Source of the DNA: UBA1309 sp047605645
GTDB lineage: Bacteria; Bacteroidota; Bacteroidia; Bacteroidales; Dysgonomonadaceae
Assembly (NCBI GenBank): GCA_047605645.1
Contig: JASGFJ010000028.1
Span: 1-64,000 of the forward strand
Direction: 5' to 3'
Length of the DNA stretch: 64,000 nucleotides
The translations under genes and the position numbers were made by a program. Below, one piece after another: positions 28,153 to 37,767 of the stretch (within the stretch, counting starts at the first letter, position 1; the number at the start of each line of letters is the position of its first letter). The notes under the pieces are model-generated. The model worked only from the letters and a program-made list of their open reading frames with translations. It did not search any database and was not told the origin of the DNA.

Positions 28153-29694
28153 CTATTTAATTATTGGTAAATTTATTATAAACTTAGTACCCAAGCCCAA
28201 TTCGCTTTCGGCTTTAATGCTTCCTTTGTGATCTTTGACAATCTTGAACACATAAGCCAGTCCCAGCCCGAAGCCTTTTACATCGTGTCTGTTGCCGGTT
28301 GGAATACGATAGAATCGTTCAAAAATTTTCTTCACATATTCTTTCTTTATTCCGATACCATTGTCATCCACAGAAATAAAAAGTTTTCCATTTTCGTTCC
28401 ACGTCTTAATCATTAGTTTCAGAGGGACTTCTTCCTTTCTGTATTTTACTGCATTATCAAGCAGATTAAATAATACATTGGTAAAGTGCATCTCATCAAC
28501 TTCCGCTGTCGAATCTTCCGCCTGAAGATCTATATCAATCTCTCCTCCGAATTTCTCCACTTTCAATTGAAAAGTATTGGCTACACTGACAATAATATCA
28601 TTAACATCCATCTCCTTGAGTTTGAGTGTTGCTTTCTGTTTCTCAAAAAGAGACATCTGCAACACTTTCTCGACCTGAAAGCTTAAGCGTTTGGTCTCAT
28701 CATTGATGACTCCTGAAATATGTTTGAAAACTTCGGGAGACTTCATCACCGAACCATCCTTCAGCATCTGTGCAGCCAATGATATTGTTGATACAGGCGT
28801 TTTCAATTCATGTGTCATATTATTAATGAAGTCATTCTTCATTTCCGACAACTTCTTCTGCCTGAATATCAAATAGATGGTTACAATAAATGTGACCAAC
28901 AATACAATCGTGAAAGCAACAGAGGGAACAAAAAATGAAATGGCACTTACAATATAACGCCCTCTTGTCGGGAAATTGACTTCCAAATGATATTGCTGGG
29001 CAGGGGGATCATTTTGAAAAAGAACCTGAGAATACAAATCATTCTTGTTCTTAACATCAAATCCTGTCTGCGAATAAATATCTTTCTCGTCTTTATCCAC
29101 AATTTTAAACTGAAACGGGATAACGATTCCATTATTAGCCAACTCCGCTTTAATAGAAGCGTTTAGATCCTTATAATCAATACGCTTATTGATTGGCTCC
29201 GAACTCGCCTTATATAGTATATTATTAATGACATCATCCACCAGATCTTTTTGATAAAAATATCTTTTTTTCCGATCCTCCTGCATTTCAAAAGAAGTCT
29301 TCGAAATAGACTTGTTTCCATGTTTAGGAGAAATGAATACACTGGGTTGCTGTGTAATCGTGGATGAATAATCATAAGTTAATACTGCACTTCCATCCGG
29401 TAATGAAAGTTGCATTCGCTGCCGTTGGGTAAATGAATTCGACTTAGAATTCTGATGTTTATTATAAGCAGCATCTTTCTTCTCCGATTCAATATATCCC
29501 TGTTCCAGATAACGCCGGGTCTGTTCAAGCTCCAAATCACGCATCACCTGATATAAACTTCGGCTCACGGCTTCATCGAACTGGTTGCTTCGCGATTTAA
29601 TAGTATCTCTAATGTAATTGACCTGCAAATAAAGTAATCCAAAAAATGCAAAGGCCATGACACTCGCCAGTAACCAGATGGTTGATTTCTTCAT
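28153..29694 (-). CDS. rprX: Membrane sensor histidine kinase, RprX-like
   Basis: This 513-residue kinase has a membrane segment at about 6-26, a periplasmic sensor region (about 27-250), a second membrane segment (about 255-280), a HisKA domain with phospho-acceptor His295 in NNMTHELKTPVS, and an HATPase domain with N-box LLDNAVKYR, G1 DDNGIGIKK and G2 GFGLGLAYV. It pairs with the downstream RprY-like regulator. The signal sensed is unknown. A candidate -7 element TAATTTTG lies on the minus strand at 29765-29758. Confidence 0.9.
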   Translation of the reverse strand: MKKSTIWLLASVMAFAFFGLLYLQVNYIRDTIKSRSNQFDEAVSRSLYQVMRDLELEQTRRYLEQGYIESEKKDAAYNKHQNSKSNSFTQRQRMQLSLPDGSAVLTYDYSSTITQQPSVFISPKHGNKSISKTSFEMQEDRKKRYFYQKDLVDDVINNILYKASSEPINKRIDYKDLNASIKAELANNGIVIPFQFKIVDKDEKDIYSQTGFDVKNKNDLYSQVLFQNDPPAQQYHLEVNFPTRGRYIVSAISFFVPSVAFTIVLLVTFIVTIYLIFRQKKLSEMKNDFINNMTHELKTPVSTISLAAQMLKDGSVMKSPEVFKHISGVINDETKRLSFQVEKVLQMSLFEKQKATLKLKEMDVNDIIVSVANTFQLKVEKFGGEIDIDLQAEDSTAEVDEMHFTNVLFNLLDNAVKYRKEEVPLKLMIKTWNENGKLFISVDDNGIGIKKEYVKKIFERFYRIPTGNRHDVKGFGLGLAYVFKIVKDHKGSIKAESELGLGTKFIINLPIIK

Positions 29695-30318
29695 GCTAAA
29701 ACGCTCCTTCCCTCAAGGCTTATTATTTATACTTCTTTCATCTAGTTCTTTAATAAACAAAATTATACCATTTTTTGTTTAAACTTTTCGTTTTAGGGTA
29801 AAATAAAACTTATATTTGTTTATTTTTTTTAATAACAAGCATTATTAATCTATATTCAGATTTTCGTTATCACCACGAGATAGAAGAAAAACTTTTGGAA
29901 ACAACTAATTTAGCAGGGGAGATCTTCATTAAACTCAGTATTCATCCCCAGTTCTGAAACAATTTGTTTTTCCGGACAATTTGGAAATTGTTTATTTTTC
30001 TCAAAAAAACGAGGAGATATCAATAAATAAACTAGCTTGTTAATACTAACGTCGAATTTTGAATTTTATTTTTAACCAAATTCAGAAATAAACATAGCAA
30101 ACACCGAAACGCATGCATCTGGTGATTAACTTAAGAGACGACAAATTATATATTCAATTATAAATCCTACACAATAACAATATCAGACACTCTTTTTCAG
30201 AGTTGCATCTCCTTTCAGGAACCTAAATCTGAAAATAAATGAATCCGAATTATATTGGTTACTTCATAATTCTTATATTTACATTTTATCTCGTAAACTT
30301 TTATATTCATAAAAAAAC
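29695..30318. other. Gene-free region between divergent rprX and lipoprotein genes
   Basis: This AT-rich stretch of 624 bases separates divergent genes. It contains the likely rprX promoter near 29758-29765 and a 9-base inverted repeat (29957-29965 with 29985-29993). Short open stretches are present but none has a start, length or composition that I would call a gene. Confidence 0.6.
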
Positions 30319-30747
30319 ATGCTGACAAAAACATATTACAAAAAAACATGCTACTCTGTTTTATTATTTCTGCTTGCTTCCTCATTTTTCTACTCGTGCG
30401 ATGGAGGAGACTCAAAAATGAATGGCTACTGGAAACTAACAAGTATTAAATTGCCGGACCAAACAGAGCTTGCAGTAGACTCTCAGTTTTATGCATTCCA
30501 AAAAGAAGAAGTATTCTCTTTTACACGTCTCCTCTCCAGCAAACAATCAGATATTTGCTACGGATATGCGGATTATCCGGATAAAGAGCATGTACATATT
30601 GTAATGGATCAAAACCATACCTCTTTAGATTTCCCGACGGTATCACACTGGAATAGCTTTGAAGCTCTGTTTGAAATAAAAACAAATACGACCGCAAGTT
30701 TAATTCTGGAAAAAGGAGATACATTATTTATATTGAAAAAATTCTGA
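30319..30747 (+). CDS. Small lipocalin-like lipoprotein
   Basis: This 142-residue protein has a lipoprotein signal ending in FYSC at about Cys27 and a mature part beginning NGYWKLTSI, a beta-rich lipocalin-like fold seen in Bacteroidales DUF4847-type proteins. Its stop overlaps the next start by one base (TGATG), so it is translationally coupled to the Wzi-like gene. Function is unknown. Location is likely the periplasmic face of the outer membrane or the surface. Confidence 0.8.
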   Translation: MLTKTYYKKTCYSVLLFLLASSFFYSCDGGDSKMNGYWKLTSIKLPDQTELAVDSQFYAFQKEEVFSFTRLLSSKQSDICYGYADYPDKEHVHIVMDQNHTSLDFPTVSHWNSFEALFEIKTNTTASLILEKGDTLFILKKF

Positions 30748-32240
30748 TGAAAAAATATATTTTAATAGCAAGCGCATGCTTCGCTCTACAGACAAAGGGA
30801 GTCGTTGCTCAAAACAACAAGTCTACGGCATACGAAACCGAAGCGTTTGGGTCTGTTTCCACCGGGGCGAACACTCCGTTTTGGATGTCGAGTCAAACCT
30901 GGGGATTGGTGCCGTTAGATGCGAATAACGGATATGTCAGAGGTTACGTCTCCCACTCCGAACAACTTTCCCAAGATGTAAAATGGGATTTGGGACTTGA
31001 CCTGGCAGCTTCAACCAAACATGCTTATAATACATTGTGGATTCAACAATTCTACGGAGATATTTCTTGGAAAAAATGGAATCTGAGAATCGGCCCGAAA
31101 GAATATTATAAATCTTTGCTGAATGAACGATTGAGCACAGGTGACTATGTCCTTTCAAACAATGCGAGACCAATTCCTGAAATGAATATCGGGTTGAAAG
31201 ATTTCGTCCCGGTTCCTCTTACCGGAAATAAATTATTATTCAGAGGAGATTTTGCCGTTGGGAAGCTCTTTGATGGCAATTACATCGAGAACATAGCAAA
31301 ACCTTCGGGTACAACCTATATGTCTGGCATCTATAATCATCACAAATCTATGTTTTTAAGAGTCGGAGATTTAAATGCTGGTAATAAATTCAGATTTACA
31401 CTAGCTCTTGAACATTATGTCTTGTTTGGAGGTCATGGAATTGTAGCAGGCGAAGAGATGAATAGTAAAGTCAATTTATCAACCTTCTGGAAGTCGATAT
31501 TTGTCGGCCGGGAAAAAAGCGGAGAAGTACAATACAGATACGCGGAAGGCTCACACACGGGAGCCTATACGCTTAAATTAGATTACCAGACAAAAAACAA
31601 AGATTTATTCAGTATTTACTGGCATCACTTGATTGAAGACGGCTCAAGCGCGGGTCCGCAGAGCATTCGCGACATGCTGTTGGGTTTAGAATATAAATCA
31701 AATGCAAAAAATCTCATTTCAGGGGCAGTTCTAGAATACATGTATACAAAGAATCAATCGGGGTCGGTTCACTTCAATATAACCATGGATGAAGCACATC
31801 AACATTTAGTCAGTAAAGGAAATGGCATGGACGACTATTACAACAATTACCAATATGCGCAAGGGCCATCCTACTTTGGACGAAGTGTCGGCACACCGTT
31901 GTTCCTTTCGCCGGAATATAATACGGACGGAACAATTAATTTTAAGAGTAACCGGATTATTGCTTTTCACGGAGCTATGGAAGGCTATTTAAAAGGAAAT
32001 CTTTATTATCGCCTGCGTGCAACTTATGGTGAAACATGGGGACGATATAGCATTCCGTTTTTAAGCATGCGTGACGGGCTTGCTTCTTCGCTCGATCTGC
32101 GGTATGCATGCCCTAAAACAAAGGGGCTGGAACTGAAACTAACACTGGCGATGAATACCGGACGTTTTTTTGACGACAACAGCTTTGGCACAGGAATATC
32201 CATCGTTAAAAGAGGGGTTATCGATTGGACTAGAAGATAG
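30747..32240 (+). CDS. Wzi-family outer-membrane beta-barrel (capsule assembly type)
   Basis: This 497-residue protein has a signal peptide (about 1-21) and the start AYETEAFGSVSTGANTPFWMSSQTWGLVP typical of the capsule assembly Wzi family in Bacteroidota. Alternating aromatic beta strands run to the C-terminus. Wzi of E. coli anchors capsule at the cell surface. No capsule synthesis genes are adjacent, so the role here may be broader. Coupled to the upstream lipoprotein gene. Confidence 0.83.
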   Translation: MKKYILIASACFALQTKGVVAQNNKSTAYETEAFGSVSTGANTPFWMSSQTWGLVPLDANNGYVRGYVSHSEQLSQDVKWDLGLDLAASTKHAYNTLWIQQFYGDISWKKWNLRIGPKEYYKSLLNERLSTGDYVLSNNARPIPEMNIGLKDFVPVPLTGNKLLFRGDFAVGKLFDGNYIENIAKPSGTTYMSGIYNHHKSMFLRVGDLNAGNKFRFTLALEHYVLFGGHGIVAGEEMNSKVNLSTFWKSIFVGREKSGEVQYRYAEGSHTGAYTLKLDYQTKNKDLFSIYWHHLIEDGSSAGPQSIRDMLLGLEYKSNAKNLISGAVLEYMYTKNQSGSVHFNITMDEAHQHLVSKGNGMDDYYNNYQYAQGPSYFGRSVGTPLFLSPEYNTDGTINFKSNRIIAFHGAMEGYLKGNLYYRLRATYGETWGRYSIPFLSMRDGLASSLDLRYACPKTKGLELKLTLAMNTGRFFDDNSFGTGISIVKRGVIDWTRR

Positions 32241-32353
32241 ATATCCTGCACAAATGTGAAGTTAATTGAGTGCCACGGAAATACCCTTGTCGTTTTTTTT
32301 TGTATGTTTGCATTCTAAAAAAACGATACATCTCAACTGTTAATTCGTAGAAT

Positions 32354-33598
32354 ATGCCTAAAATTTCAGACAGAGGTTGTGAGATGCCTAATTCTCCCAT
32401 CCGCAAATTGGCTCCCCTTTCGGATTCGGCTAAAGCCAGAGGCCTAAAGGTATATCACCTAAATATTGGGCAGCCCGATCTTCCTACCCCCAAAGAGGGA
32501 TTGGAAGCGATGAGAAAGATAGATCGCACGATTCTCGAATATAGTCCCAGCGATGGGTATCGCTCCTACAGAGAGAAACTGGTTCGGTATTATGCCAAAT
32601 ACAATATAAATGTTTCTGCGGACGATATCATTATCACTACCGGCGGTTCAGAAGCAGTCTTGTTCGCTTTTTTAGCATGTCTGAATCCGGGTGACGAAAT
32701 CATCGTTCCGGAACCGGCTTATGCCAACTACATGGCTTTTGCTATTTCAGCAGGTGCAGTGATAAAATCAGTTCCTTCCACCATCGAAGAAGGATTTTCG
32801 TTGCCTCCGATTGAACGCTTTGAAGAATTAATCAATGAGCGGACCAAAGGCATTATGATCTGCAACCCCAACAACCCAACCGGCTACTTATATTCTCGCG
32901 CGGAGATGAATCAGATAAAACATCTGGTTCAGAAACACGATTTATACCTTTTCTCGGATGAGGTATACCGGGAATTTATATATACAGGCTCTCCTTATAT
33001 TTCGGCTTGCCATCTGGTCGGCATTGAGAATAATGTTGTATTGATAGACTCTGTTTCGAAAAGATACAGTGAATGCGGCATCCGCATCGGTGCATTAATA
33101 ACCAAAAACAAGGAGTTGCGCAACACAGTCATGAAGTTTTGTCAGGCTCGTCTGAGCCCGCCTCTCATTGGACAGATTATCGCAGAAGCTTCACTAGATG
33201 CAGACCCGGAATACTTGTTAGATACATACGAGGAATATGTTGAGAGACGAAAATTCCTGATTGATAGATTAAACCGCATTCCCGGAGTCTATTCGCCAAT
33301 ACCGATGGGGGCTTTCTACACCGTGGCACGACTGCCTGTAGAAGATGCAGATGCTTTTTGCGAATGGTGTCTTTCCGACTTCGAATACGAAGGCCAAACC
33401 ATTTTCATGGCGCCGGCTTCAGGTTTTTACATCACGCCCGGATTAGGCAAAAACGAAGTGCGATTAGCCTATATCCTAAATAAAGAAGATTTGGCAAAAG
33501 CATTGACCGTGCTTGAAAAAGCGTTGGAAACCTATGCTGAATTGAAAGAAAAAGAAAAAAATAACTCTGCTTTAAACAGCCGTATCATCACCTTTTAA
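32354..33598 (+). CDS. PLP-dependent class I/II aminotransferase, aspartate-type
   Basis: This 414-residue fold-type I aminotransferase has GQPDLPTP near 40, SPSDGY, NPNNPTGY, SDEVYREF, and the PLP-binding Lys236 in SVSKRYSECGIRIG. The pattern resembles aspartate or aromatic aminotransferases of subgroup I-gamma. Exact substrate cannot be read from sequence. A candidate -7 element TATGTTTG is at 32303-32310. The next gene follows after two bases, so they form one operon despite unrelated functions. Confidence 0.88.
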   Translation: MPKISDRGCEMPNSPIRKLAPLSDSAKARGLKVYHLNIGQPDLPTPKEGLEAMRKIDRTILEYSPSDGYRSYREKLVRYYAKYNINVSADDIIITTGGSEAVLFAFLACLNPGDEIIVPEPAYANYMAFAISAGAVIKSVPSTIEEGFSLPPIERFEELINERTKGIMICNPNNPTGYLYSRAEMNQIKHLVQKHDLYLFSDEVYREFIYTGSPYISACHLVGIENNVVLIDSVSKRYSECGIRIGALITKNKELRNTVMKFCQARLSPPLIGQIIAEASLDADPEYLLDTYEEYVERRKFLIDRLNRIPGVYSPIPMGAFYTVARLPVEDADAFCEWCLSDFEYEGQTIFMAPASGFYITPGLGKNEVRLAYILNKEDLAKALTVLEKALETYAELKEKEKNNSALNSRIITF

Positions 33599-33600
33599 AC

Positions 33601-34836
33601 GTGAATTTCGAACTATTTCTCGCCCGCAGATTACATTTCAGCCAACAGCCCGATAAACGGATTTCGTCTCCGGCAATTCGGGTTGCCATGATTGGTATAT
33701 CCATCGGCATTATCGCGATGATTTTGTCGGTATGCATTGTGGTGGGATTTAAAAAACAAGTACGTGAGAAAGTCGTTGGCTTTGGCTCACATATACAGAT
33801 TACCTCTTACGAGAACAAATCGACATACGAAACCAAGCCAATTGCTTTCAGTGATAGCTTAATCAACGCCATCAAGACGACTGACGGCGTGGCACATACA
33901 CAACTGTTTATAACGAAGCCGACAATAATCAAAACCAATAACGATTTCCAGGGAGCTGTCCTGAAAGGAGTGGGAAAAGATTATGACTGGACTTTCATAC
34001 GTCAAAGTCTTTTGGAGGGAAGAACGCCAAATCCGCAACAAAACAACGAGATTGTTATTTCAAAATACATAGCCGACAGACTTTATCTGAAATTAGGAGA
34101 TTCTTTTCTGGCTTACTTTATTCAAAATACAATGTCGGCACGCAAATTTAAGATTGTTGGAATTTACGAATCCAACCTTGAAGAATACGACAAGCTCTTT
34201 GCTCTGACAAATTTGAATGTTTTACAGCATCTAAACGGCTGGGACAAGGATCAGTACAGCGGAATGGAAATTACAGTCAAAAATTTCGACCAACTGGATT
34301 ATATCAAACAGAATCTCTTTTTCAAGACCTCTATTATTTATGACAGGCAGGGAAATTCTTACTATACAAAGTCCATCCAAGAAATGAATCCCGGCATATT
34401 CAGCTGGTTAGGGCTTCTTGACATGAATACAATTATCATCATCATCCTGATGCTTATTGTCTCAGGAGTGACCATGATTTCGGGGTTGCTTATTATAATT
34501 CTCGAGCATACCAATCTTATCGGTATACTGAAAGCCATGGGAGCACGAAACAAAAGTATCCGGAAGATATTTCTGTATTTTGCATCCTTTATTATCCTGA
34601 AAGGGATGTTTTGGGGAAATTTAATCGGACTGACCATCTGTATTTTACAAAAGCACTTTGGCTTTATCAAATTGAATCCGTCAACCTATTACCTATCGAA
34701 AGTTCCTATCGAATTGAATATATGGTATATTCTCATTATTAATATCGGAACTTTAGTGATATCCATGTTGATGATGCTCGGTCCATCATATATGATAGCC
34801 CGCATGTCGCCAGTGAAGTCAATAAAATATGAATAA
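33601..34836 (+). CDS. LolC/LolE-type ABC transporter permease
   Basis: This 411-residue inner-membrane protein has the FtsX/LolCE layout: one N-terminal membrane segment (about 30-52), a large periplasmic domain (about 55-265) and three C-terminal segments (about 275-400). The N-terminus FELFLARRLHFS and RVAMIGISIG match LolC/E-like lipoprotein-sorting permeases of Bacteroidota. The start is GTG, only 2 bases after the aminotransferase stop, consistent with coupled translation. The matching ATPase LolD is not in the window. Confidence 0.88.
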   Translation: MNFELFLARRLHFSQQPDKRISSPAIRVAMIGISIGIIAMILSVCIVVGFKKQVREKVVGFGSHIQITSYENKSTYETKPIAFSDSLINAIKTTDGVAHTQLFITKPTIIKTNNDFQGAVLKGVGKDYDWTFIRQSLLEGRTPNPQQNNEIVISKYIADRLYLKLGDSFLAYFIQNTMSARKFKIVGIYESNLEEYDKLFALTNLNVLQHLNGWDKDQYSGMEITVKNFDQLDYIKQNLFFKTSIIYDRQGNSYYTKSIQEMNPGIFSWLGLLDMNTIIIIILMLIVSGVTMISGLLIIILEHTNLIGILKAMGARNKSIRKIFLYFASFIILKGMFWGNLIGLTICILQKHFGFIKLNPSTYYLSKVPIELNIWYILIINIGTLVISMLMMLGPSYMIARMSPVKSIKYE

Positions 34837-34925
34837 TTTGTTACTATTTTGTTTATCATTGATAAAACGAAACTATTTCTCCCTTTTTTAGCATACAAAA
34901 GTGATGCTTTAAGCAGAAAAAATCG

Positions 34926-34933
34926 TATTTTTG
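34926..34933 (+). promoter_or_regulatory. Candidate -7 promoter element for the aspartokinase-lysA pair
   Basis: TATTTTTG matches TAnnTTTG and would give a leader of about 107 bases. I saw no clear -33 element and no lysine riboswitch fold in the leader. Confidence 0.4.
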
Positions 34934-35047
34934 CGCAATTGCAAAAAAGGAAACACCTTCAAAATTGACGAGATAACAGCTACTTCTTAATTAATTTATA
35001 GCTTTTATCGTTAAAACAGCAATATTTAACGACTAAAATATTTTCAA

Positions 35048-36361
35048 ATGAAAGTCCTTAAGTTTGGTAATATATCTATTTCTACGGCTGACAAAATCAA
35101 AAATGCAGTCCTTATAATTGCTTCCGGCAAACAGCGTTTGGTCGTTTTGTCTTCTTCGCAGGAAACAGCTCATGCATTAAAAGACATTTCGGATTATTTA
35201 TACAAAAAAAATCAGGAAGGAGCCAATGAGATTATCAACAAACTTGAGGGAATTTATGATACTTTGGTAGAAGAACTTTTCGACAAGGAAGATATTCGAT
35301 CCGAAGCTTTGGCTGCAGTCAAACATCGATTTGAGAATATCCGTTCTTTTACATCCGATCTGTTTACCCTTTTCGAGGAGCGAATTGTTACGGCTCAGGG
35401 TTCTCTTCTCATTAGCGACATCTTCCACCTTCTTGTGCAACAGCAAGGGCTCAAGGTAGTCACACTTTCGGCTGTAGACTTTATGAGGATTGATAAAAAT
35501 TCAGAACCGGATATTCCTTATATTCGGGAGAAACTGACTTCGCTACTGAATGACAATAAAGATTCCGATATTTATATCACACAAGGATATATCTGCCGCA
35601 ATGCATACGGCGAAATAGACAACCTCAGAAGGGGTGGAGGCAGCTATTCAGCAGCGATTATCGGAGCCGCCATTCAGGCCGAAGAAATCCAGATGTGGGC
35701 CGAAACAGAGGGGATTTATAACAACGACCCCCGATATGTGGAAAAAGTGAAAGCCATTCACCAGTTGAATTTCGATGAAGCAGCAGAACTGGCTTATTTC
35801 GAAGCACAAAATGTGTTGCATCCGACATGTATTCTTCCTGCAAAAGTGGCCAATATTCCGGTAAAATTATTGGACACATTACATCCGGAAGCTCACGGAA
35901 CTGTGATTTCTAACGAAACCGTAAAAAATCAGGTAAAAGCGATTGCCGCAAAAGAAAGCATAACAGCTATTCAGATTAAGTCGGGACGAATGTTGCTGGC
36001 ACACGGATTTCTGCGCCGCATCTTTGAGGTGTTTGAAGAATATCAGACATCGATAGATATGCTGGCAACCTCAGAGATTGGGATTTCTTTAACAATCGAT
36101 AATACCAAACATTTGCAAGAAATAACAGATGATTTGAAAAAATACGGAACAGTAAATGTAAATACCAATATGGCTATTGTGTCAGTAATTGGAGATGCTG
36201 ATTGGCAAAAACAGGGAGTTGTTGCTGCTATTCTCAGTGCGGTGAAAGAAGTTCCGATTCGTATGGTTTCTTACGGAGGAAGTAATTATAACTTCTCTTT
36301 CCTGGTAAAACAGGGCGATCTCCAAAAGACATTGAATCTGCTCAACGACCATTTATTTTAA
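35048..36361 (+). CDS. Aspartokinase-family protein with altered active-site motifs
   Basis: This 437-residue protein has the length and order of a monofunctional aspartokinase: amino acid kinase domain (about 1-295) and two ACT domains (about 310-435). Matching segments include ERIVTAQGSLLIS, YITQGYICRNAYGEIDN and ELAYFEAQNVLHPT. Key motifs differ. The usual KFGGTS is KFGNIS, GRGGSD is RRGGGS so the catalytic Asp is replaced by Ser, and T-D-x-D-G is A-E-T-E-G. It may have weak or no kinase activity, or act as a regulator. It sits 43 bases upstream of lysA. An active aspartokinase would then be needed elsewhere in the genome. Confidence 0.75.
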   Translation: MKVLKFGNISISTADKIKNAVLIIASGKQRLVVLSSSQETAHALKDISDYLYKKNQEGANEIINKLEGIYDTLVEELFDKEDIRSEALAAVKHRFENIRSFTSDLFTLFEERIVTAQGSLLISDIFHLLVQQQGLKVVTLSAVDFMRIDKNSEPDIPYIREKLTSLLNDNKDSDIYITQGYICRNAYGEIDNLRRGGGSYSAAIIGAAIQAEEIQMWAETEGIYNNDPRYVEKVKAIHQLNFDEAAELAYFEAQNVLHPTCILPAKVANIPVKLLDTLHPEAHGTVISNETVKNQVKAIAAKESITAIQIKSGRMLLAHGFLRRIFEVFEEYQTSIDMLATSEIGISLTIDNTKHLQEITDDLKKYGTVNVNTNMAIVSVIGDADWQKQGVVAAILSAVKEVPIRMVSYGGSNYNFSFLVKQGDLQKTLNLLNDHLF

Positions 36362-36404
36362 TGAAATAATTATTTAATAACATATATAACAGACCTACAA
36401 AAAG

Positions 36405-37562
36405 ATGGATAAAGGAGTATTTTCTCTGGAAAAATTTAAAAACCTAACTACACCTTTTTATTATTACGATACTGATTTACTTTCGAAGACACTGAAAGCA
36501 GTCAAAGAAGAAATAGGAAAATACGGTTATTTACAACATTATGCAATAAAAGCAAATGCGAATCCTAAGATATTAAAGCAAATTGCAGCTGCGGGATTTG
36601 GAGCCGACTGTGTGAGCGGAAACGAAATAAAAGCCGCTGCCAATGCAGGCTTTCCAACATCAAAAATTGTATTTGCCGGCGTAGGAAAGACAGATAAAGA
36701 AATAAATCTGGCTCTTGATTATAACATTTTCTGCTTTAATGTAGAGTCCCTTCCTGAATTGGAAGTCATTAATTCTCTAGCAGAAAAAAAAGGAAAAACG
36801 GCTTCTGTTGCAATCCGTATCAATCCGAATGTAGATGCCCATACGCACGAGTATATTACGACAGGATTGAGTGAAAACAAATTCGGATTCAGCCTTGCTT
36901 CATTGGAACATGTGATTTACGCAGTCAAATCCATGAGCAATGTCAAGTTGATTGGGATTCATCTTCATATTGGTTCTCAAGTAACAGATCCTACTGTTTT
37001 CGTGCCTTTATGCGAGAAAGTAAATGAGCTGATCGATCTCTTCGAAAGCAAAGGTATCCAACTGGAAAATGTAAATGTGGGAGGAGGATTAGGAATTGAT
37101 TATGATGATCCCAACGGTCATCCTATTCCTGATTTCAAATCTTATTTTGATGTATTCCACAACAATTTAAAACTACGGAAAGGACAGCTTCTTCATTTCG
37201 AACTGGGACGCTCCATTGTCGGACAATGTGGATCGCTCATCACCCGTGTTACGTATGTGAAAGAAGGTGACTCGAAAAAATTTGTCATTGTAGATGCCGG
37301 CATGACGGATTTGATTCGCCCGGCCTTGTATCAGGCATATCACAAAGTGGAAAACATTTCGTCAAACCTGCCTGCCGAAAAGTATGACATTGTCGGCCCG
37401 ATTTGTGAATCCTCCGATGTATTCGTCAAAGATTATGAAATAAATAAAACAACCCGCGGAGATTTGCTGGCATTGCGCTCGGCCGGTGCTTACGGAGAAA
37501 TTATGGCTTCCCAGTATAATTGCAGGGAAATACCCAAAGCATATTTCTCAGATTCTTTGTAA
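36405..37562 (+). CDS. lysA: Diaminopimelate decarboxylase
   Basis: This 385-residue PLP enzyme makes lysine from meso-diaminopimelate, the last step of lysine synthesis. It has the alanine racemase-like barrel with PLP Lys49 in HYAIKAN, HIGSQ near 190, GGGLGIDY near 225, FELGRSIVG, and the C-terminal CESSDVF supplying the active-site Cys. Length is slightly short but normal for Bacteroidota. Likely co-transcribed with the upstream aspartokinase-like gene. Confidence 0.93.
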   Translation: MDKGVFSLEKFKNLTTPFYYYDTDLLSKTLKAVKEEIGKYGYLQHYAIKANANPKILKQIAAAGFGADCVSGNEIKAAANAGFPTSKIVFAGVGKTDKEINLALDYNIFCFNVESLPELEVINSLAEKKGKTASVAIRINPNVDAHTHEYITTGLSENKFGFSLASLEHVIYAVKSMSNVKLIGIHLHIGSQVTDPTVFVPLCEKVNELIDLFESKGIQLENVNVGGGLGIDYDDPNGHPIPDFKSYFDVFHNNLKLRKGQLLHFELGRSIVGQCGSLITRVTYVKEGDSKKFVIVDAGMTDLIRPALYQAYHKVENISSNLPAEKYDIVGPICESSDVFVKDYEINKTTRGDLLALRSAGAYGEIMASQYNCREIPKAYFSDSL

Positions 37563-37625
37563 ATCGTCCGAAGGATTAATCTCCTTCGAATAACGAAGAA
37601 GCCAAAGAACTGGAATCTTTTCCAT

Positions 37626-37686
37626 CAAAGGTAATAAGTTTCTTATTCTAATCTAAGCAGAAAGAATAGATAACTTATTACCTTTG
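37626..37686. repeat. Perfect 15-base inverted repeat carrying TAnnTTTG at each end
   Basis: Positions 37626-37640 are the exact reverse complement of 37672-37686, with a 31-base spacer that is itself partly self-complementary. The right arm ends in TACCTTTG (37679-37686), a good -7 element for the GT2 gene 82 bases downstream; the left arm carries the same element on the opposite strand. It could be a lysA terminator, an RNA hairpin, or a symmetric promoter region. Flipping it would not change the promoters much. Confidence 0.6.
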
Positions 37687-37767
37687 TCATGTGAATGAAA
37701 ACAGGATAGCTAGAACTAAATCCTGTAGTGAGAATTAACGGTAAGTTTGTGAAGATAAGTATAGAAA

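Noticed and set aside
29875..29958. Short open plus-strand stretch in the rprX upstream gap
   Set aside because: About 30 codons without a start, motif or ribosome binding site.
29957..29993. 9-base inverted repeat upstream of the lipoprotein gene
   Set aside because: AT-only arms in an AT-rich gap; expected by chance.
34934..35047. Possible lysine riboswitch in the aspartokinase leader
   Set aside because: The leader is only about 110 bases, too short for the L-box, and lacks its conserved core.
37626..37686. Phase-variable invertible promoter
   Set aside because: Spacer of 31 bases is much shorter than known Bacteroides invertible segments and no recombinase gene is near; kept only as an inverted repeat.
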